Positions 60,335 through 64,000 of a DNA stretch of 64,000 nt are shown piece after piece. Within the stretch, counting starts at the first letter, position 1. Every line of letters starts with the position of its first letter. The DNA lies in NCBI GenBank assembly GCA_947650155.1, contig CANSUS010000010.1, positions 1 through 64,000 of the forward strand, written 5' to 3'. The notes beneath the pieces are model-generated. The model had not been told where the DNA came from and made no database searches. It saw only the letters and a program-made list of their open reading frames with translations. The position numbers and the translations under genes are program-made. The DNA is from an uncultured Lachnospiraceae bacterium (lineage in GTDB: Bacteria > Bacillota > Clostridia > Lachnospirales > Lachnospiraceae).

Positions 60335-60850
60335 ATGATAGCTATAGAAACCAATAGATTACTTTTGAGAAATTATAGATTGACGGATTTTGAGGATATT
60401 TTTAAGTATTTTTCTGATGAAGAAGTTAGCAAATTTGAAGATTTTGATCCAATGTCAGAAGAACAGGTGAGAAACATAATTACGGAATGGCAGGATATGG
60501 ATAACCGCCTTGTTGCTGAATTAAAATCAAAAGAGAATGTTATAGGAAGTATTGGTTATTGGATAGATAAGGAAGGACATTATTGCATAGATTATGATTT
60601 TAATCCCCAATATTGTGGACAAGGTTATGCACAAGAAGCCGGAAATGCGCTTGTTCATTATCTGTTTGAATCGGTGGGTATTAGTGCAATTTACGGAGAT
60701 TGTGATGTGCGGAATGTATCATCATGGAAACTTTTAGAAAGATTGGGATTTCAACGTATAAACAAACTTGATAATCAATCCTATAAAAATGATAAATTGG
60801 GCAATCCGATTTTAATAAGTACGTATTTATATGAATTGAATAGAACTTAA
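60335..60850 (+). CDS. GNAT-family N-acetyltransferase (RimJ/RimL-like)
   Basis: 171 residues with the RimJ/RimL layout: ETNRLLLRNYRLTDFEDI at the start, acetyl-CoA loop QYCGQGYAQEAGNAL and the C-terminal VRNVSSWKLLERLGFQR. It transfers an acetyl group to an amine on a protein or small molecule; the substrate is unknown. It is AT-rich like the upstream nucleotidyltransferase gene, and the pair may have been acquired together. The ribosome binding site GAAAGAAGGG precedes the ATG. Confidence 0.88.
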   Translation: MIAIETNRLLLRNYRLTDFEDIFKYFSDEEVSKFEDFDPMSEEQVRNIITEWQDMDNRLVAELKSKENVIGSIGYWIDKEGHYCIDYDFNPQYCGQGYAQEAGNALVHYLFESVGISAIYGDCDVRNVSSWKLLERLGFQRINKLDNQSYKNDKLGNPILISTYLYELNRT

Positions 60851-60959
60851 TTCAATAGCAAAGGGAGCTGAAGCAAAATTTACGAGGCATAAAGAGAGAG
60901 TGCCCTTCCTTGCTTTTTCATTACTTTTTTCCTCCACTTTATGAACAAGAAATTTCCTC

Positions 60960-61667
60960 TTATTTCCGTGCAATAAAAAGCGCTGCCTCCGCCAACTCGT
61001 CCGAGAGCTCTACGCTTGAAAATCCTGCCGCTTTTAGTAGTTCCGTCTCGTGTTCTTCTGTGAGCGGAATATCAAAATGCACGAAGTGCCCCTCCTCGGT
61101 ATGGCATCTCTTTCTTTTTTCCAGATACACGCCATATAACAGTTCCTCTTCCTCTATACAGCACGCCGTATAATCACCGAGTAGAAATACGCCGCCTTCT
61201 TTCAAGGAATCACGGATTTTTCCGTACAGCTGTTTCTTTTTTTCCCGTTCAAAATGATGCAGACTTTCAAAAGATATGACGGCATCCCACTTATTTTTCT
61301 CAAAATTATATTGAAAATAATCCATACAAACAGCGGTGAATGGTTTATCTGCATGCTTTTCCAGCAGTCGGTTCAGCATATCCTGACACAAATCTACCCC
61401 TGTCACCGACAGAGACGGATTCCTTCTCCATATTTCATCCAGTTCCAAACCTGTTCCGCACCCAAGATCCAGAATATGCCTGCATTCCTTGGGCAGTTTC
61501 TCAGAAAACAGGCGATAATCCTCTCCCCATATACTTTTCATATGAGTCTCGTAGCCTTCCAGGCGGGAAGAAAAAAAAGCGGTCATCTCTTCCAGTTCTT
61601 CCTCTTTCGTTTCCGAAAGCCAGGCTTTTAAGTCCATCAGATATTTTTCCTGTGTTTCTTTCAGCAT
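60960..61667 (-). CDS. Class I SAM-dependent methyltransferase
   Basis: 235 residues. Motif I is HILDLGCGTGLELDEIW, motif II has VTGVDLCQDML and the post-I region CMDYFQYNF; ISFESLHHFERE follows. The substrate is not determinable; small molecules are usual for this class. The ATG at 61667 has AAAGGA 9 bases upstream, so an extension to 61685 is rejected. It is transcribed alone, downstream of and on the same strand as the lipoprotein gene. Confidence 0.88.
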   Translation of the reverse strand: MLKETQEKYLMDLKAWLSETKEEELEEMTAFFSSRLEGYETHMKSIWGEDYRLFSEKLPKECRHILDLGCGTGLELDEIWRRNPSLSVTGVDLCQDMLNRLLEKHADKPFTAVCMDYFQYNFEKNKWDAVISFESLHHFEREKKKQLYGKIRDSLKEGGVFLLGDYTACCIEEEELLYGVYLEKRKRCHTEEGHFVHFDIPLTEEHETELLKAAGFSSVELSDELAEAALFIARK

Positions 61668-61814
61668 AATCAACAGTCCTTTCACAACAGTTTTCTTATT
61701 CCCTGCTGCGATTATAGCTTTTTTTTATGTTTTATTTCAACCTTAACCATTTTTAGAATTGTCTCTGTTCTTTTTAATGCACCTGATAAGATATATGTAT
61801 CAATATGTACCTGC

Positions 61815-62645
61815 CTATTGCTCCAAAAACAAAGATACATTTGTAAACCCCGGTGCAAAACTGCACCAATTAAGACATGCCCACGGTCTTTGGGCATCTC
61901 CTTCATAGAGAAAAATATCAGTATGTCCGCCATGCGTAATATAATATTCGTTACAGATCATTCTGCCCGATTCATCATAAACAAAAGTACAAGGTTCGGA
62001 AAAATATGCGTCAAGCATGAACTCCCCTTCCGCCCACGGCTTTTGATCCTTGGGAAATTCATGACTGCCATTATACCGGATGATCCTTCCCTCCGCATCT
62101 GTTTCCATCTGCATTTCCTCCGTATCATACAGTCGTTCCCGCGTACTATTATTTTCTTCGTCAATATTGTAAATAAGGGTTCCTGTCCAATCCGTTTCCT
62201 GTACCGTATGCGTTGTACAGTATACGGCATCCTGATACGCACTGACTCCCGTTTCATAATCGATCCAATAATTGCCCCACAGGTGAACCACAAAGCAATA
62301 CTTCTTTTCCGATTCTTCTATATAATATTCCACAAAGGGTTCTCCCCGCCTGTTATAGACAATCCCGTCGGGATCTGTTTTACAGATACCCTGCTCTTCC
62401 AGATAATTTTTTATAAATTCATCAATCCGGTCGGCATCATAACTATCATCATAAGGATGATAAGCTGCCTCCGTCCCATTGCCAATAGAACCGTATGCAA
62501 TCTCCCATTGATAAATGTTCTCAATAGAATCGTGTTCCTCCTGACAATCCGCGGCCGTCCCCGTCTCCACTTTCACGTCCTGCGCATGACATCCTGTACA
62601 GACACACAATAATACGATGATTACAAAAAGATTTTCACTCTTCAT
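61815..62645 (-). CDS. Hypothetical lipoprotein
   Basis: 276 residues. The signal peptide (ENLFVIIVLLCVCTGC) ends in a lipobox-like CTGC. The outer part is acidic and aromatic-rich (YGSIGNGTEAAYHPYDDSYD, YYIEESEKKYCFVVHLWGNY) with no recognised domain. The ATG at 62645 overlaps the end of the hydrolase gene by 11 bases, so translation is coupled. The role is unknown; the linkage suggests joint action with the peptidase-like hydrolase. Confidence 0.7.
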   Translation of the reverse strand: MKSENLFVIIVLLCVCTGCHAQDVKVETGTAADCQEEHDSIENIYQWEIAYGSIGNGTEAAYHPYDDSYDADRIDEFIKNYLEEQGICKTDPDGIVYNRRGEPFVEYYIEESEKKYCFVVHLWGNYWIDYETGVSAYQDAVYCTTHTVQETDWTGTLIYNIDEENNSTRERLYDTEEMQMETDAEGRIIRYNGSHEFPKDQKPWAEGEFMLDAYFSEPCTFVYDESGRMICNEYYITHGGHTDIFLYEGDAQRPWACLNWCSFAPGFTNVSLFLEQ

Positions 62646-63594
62646 CGCACTGACACGCTTCCGCAATCTCACACAACGCTTTTCTATAATCCACCACATT
62701 ATCTAACATCGTCAAATGCCCTGCATCCCGAATCATATACAGCTTTTTCGCCGGCGCCTCTATTTCGTCAAAATACCGCATACTGATCTCCACTGGCGTC
62801 TGCTGATCTTTTTCGCCAAGCAAATAATAAATCGGCGTCTGATAACAGGTTCCTCTCTCCTTAAGGTCAAATGACATCAATTCTTTCATAACCTGCATAT
62901 TCACTATCAATCCGGTTATAAGCGGCAGCAAATCTTTCATTCCCATAATGGGCGATTTCCTGATCACTTTTAACATATTCTTATCAAAGGACGCCGCCAG
63001 ATCATATTTTGCCTGTAGATCTCTTACCATTCCCATTTTCCGGTATTCTTTCATATCAAAATGATCGGACGGATATTCGCCGATCTTCGCTAATTTTTTC
63101 AGATCCTTCCGATTTTTTCCCTTGATCACTGCATCCTTTAACTTGGAAAAACCTGTCGTTTCATTTTCCACCAGATTAATTACCTGTCCGCAGCCTATGT
63201 ACGCCAATACATGCTCAGGATGCTCCAGAGCAAACATACTTCCGAGTACGCTTCCCCACGAATGTCCTAAAATTCCAATTTTGTCTTTTTGATATACCCT
63301 TTCTAAATACTTCACAACCTCGAACAGATCTCGTTTTAAAATCTCTGTGTTCGGTCTTGCTTTCTTATTTTTCAGATAAGTTTTTCCACTGCCCCTTTGG
63401 TCATAATATACAATGTTATAATTCCGCCCTGCATATTCCTCCACCATATAAGCAAACGAAGCCTCCGACTGCCCGGGACCGCCATGAATAAAAAGGAAAA
63501 CCGGATCTTCCGGTTTAGAACGGTAATGCAGCAGATAATGCCGGATTCCCGAAATCATTGCATATTCTTCCTCATACTTATTTTCTTTCAACAC
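62635..63594 (-). CDS. Proline iminopeptidase-like alpha/beta hydrolase
   Basis: About 319 residues. HGGPGQSEASF (oxyanion), YYDQRGSGKT (the Pip-family signature), LGHSWGSVLG (nucleophile Ser) and DAGHLTML (His) identify the proline iminopeptidase/tricorn-factor family, cytoplasmic enzymes that trim N-terminal residues from peptides; some members have other substrates. The start is uncertain: a GTG at 63594 has GAGAGG 6 bases upstream inside the preceding gene. It lies between the TetR-type regulator and the lipoprotein gene; all three overlap and form an operon. Confidence 0.85.
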   Translation of the reverse strand: MLKENKYEEEYAMISGIRHYLLHYRSKPEDPVFLFIHGGPGQSEASFAYMVEEYAGRNYNIVYYDQRGSGKTYLKNKKARPNTEILKRDLFEVVKYLERVYQKDKIGILGHSWGSVLGSMFALEHPEHVLAYIGCGQVINLVENETTGFSKLKDAVIKGKNRKDLKKLAKIGEYPSDHFDMKEYRKMGMVRDLQAKYDLAASFDKNMLKVIRKSPIMGMKDLLPLITGLIVNMQVMKELMSFDLKERGTCYQTPIYYLLGEKDQQTPVEISMRYFDEIEAPAKKLYMIRDAGHLTMLDNVVDYRKALCEIAEACQCDEE

Positions 63595-64000
63595 TTTCTT
63601 CCTCTCCTTCTCCAATCAAATAGTTAACAGTTTTGGCAAGCACACGCAGCTGTACGCCGGGCTGATACCATGCAATAAACGGATTTCCTTCATGCTTATA
63701 ACAATTATTTACAATGCATATCTCCCGAATGCCGGAGTAGGCTGATGAAATAAACGTAAGCAGTTCTTCCACGCTCACTCTTGGATGGATGTTCCCTCTT
63801 TTTGTCTCTTCCACAAAATACTCCATTGTGCGCATAGTCAGATATTCCATATTTCCCACGCCCGGCATCCCTTTCATGATCTTATCCACCCGTCTGGGAT
63901 CATTCATGGCAAGCACGGATAATTCAAAATCGATCTTTTCAATTCCCATCAGTTCCTCTGTCATAAAGTCCGCCAACATACCAAAAAGCGCATCCGTAAC
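63578..64000 (-). CDS. Probable TetR-family regulator, C-terminal part
   Basis: The frame runs off the right edge; 140 residues are visible, continuing upstream as VTDALFG. It is helical with a TetR-like ligand-binding tail (FELSVLAMNDPRRVDKIM, VSVEELLTFISSAYSGIREI). The DNA-binding domain is outside the window, so the call rests on the C-terminal pattern and on its place ahead of the hydrolase gene, which it overlaps. It probably controls this small operon. Confidence 0.55.
   Translation of the reverse strand, partial: VTDALFGMLADFMTEELMGIEKIDFELSVLAMNDPRRVDKIMKGMPGVGNMEYLTMRTMEYFVEETKRGNIHPRVSVEELLTFISSAYSGIREICIVNNCYKHEGNPFIAWYQPGVQLRVLAKTVNYLIGEGEEESVERK

Noticed and set aside
61818-62612. 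Long plus-strand frame of about 264 codons opposite the lipoprotein gene
   Set aside because: It mirrors a convincing minus-strand gene with signal peptide and coupled start, and its product has no family features.
1-64000. tRNA, rRNA, prophage or integrative element
   Set aside because: No cloverleaf, rRNA-like stretch, integrase, transposase or phage structural gene was seen in any gap or frame.

Overview
The window looks like chromosome from an anaerobic, spore-forming Clostridia of the Lachnospiraceae type. The evidence is moderately low GC, strong AAGGAGG-like ribosome binding sites with many TTG and GTG starts, sporulation-linked families (PdaA-type deacetylase, YtaF), DUF4358-MBOAT-DHHW and DUF3784 proteins, BlaI/M56 regulation and gut-type glycoside hydrolases. 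I see no rRNA, tRNA, integrase, transposase, phage gene or CRISPR array. The left edge cuts the start of murA on the minus strand, and the right edge cuts a probable TetR-type regulator.

Layout. 1-3.1 kb: murA, an M23/LysM/G5 wall peptidase, and a divergent Y-family polymerase whose promoter shares its -35 with the peptidase promoter. 3.1-10.2 kb: flavin reductase, an 11-residue-repeat coiled-coil membrane protein, a small alarmone synthetase, hemolysin III, galE plus a UDP-sugar pyrophosphorylase, and small conserved proteins. 10.3-11.8 kb: a leucine-rich-repeat protein coupled to a ToxN-superfamily toxin. The toxin is preceded by a promoter, a pseudoknot-forming RNA and a terminator, which is the layout of a type III toxin-antitoxin system. 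11.9-15.8 kb: MoxR ATPase, VWA-type partner and S1-domain protein. 15.9-19 kb: DUF4358-MBOAT-DHHW O-acetylation set. 19-30 kb: YtaF, Ca-type P-ATPase, a 1038-residue orphan with two zinc ribbons, PdaA, a hybrid histidine kinase and a MutS-like ATPase.

30.5-39.4 kb: a GH113-like hydrolase; an ECF sigma / zinc anti-sigma / CPBP protease operon with an ECF-type promoter; then a divergent locus of MerR regulator against alpha/beta hydrolase, KAS III-like synthase and a six-helix chemoreceptor, which could be a small-molecule make-and-sense unit; then an OGG-type glycosylase. 39.5-47.4 kb: a xyloglucan-type set (secreted GH5, cytoplasmic GH74 and GH31, esterase-like hydrolase) with an Spx/ArsC protein and a decayed small gene. 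47.5-57.5 kb: small membrane proteins, RecQ with an overlapping leader ORF, a MutS2 lacking the Smr domain, a candidate non-coding RNA with its own promoter and tandem terminators, a lipoprotein and a BlaI/M56 pair with visible operators. 57.6-64 kb: MATE exporter, AT-rich nucleotidyltransferase and GNAT genes, methyltransferase, lipoprotein, peptidase-like hydrolase and TetR-type regulator.

The most notable items are the type III toxin-antitoxin locus, a recurring GCCGC-hairpin leader element (two full and at least two partial copies, all upstream of start codons in the same orientation as the gene), the hydrolase/KAS III/chemoreceptor locus, and the candidate ncRNA near 53.8 kb. Two genes (P-type ATPase N-terminus, MutS-like C-terminus) look shifted by one base at homopolymers. 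Start sites were chosen from ribosome binding sites and family N-termini; domain names come from recognised motifs, not from a search.
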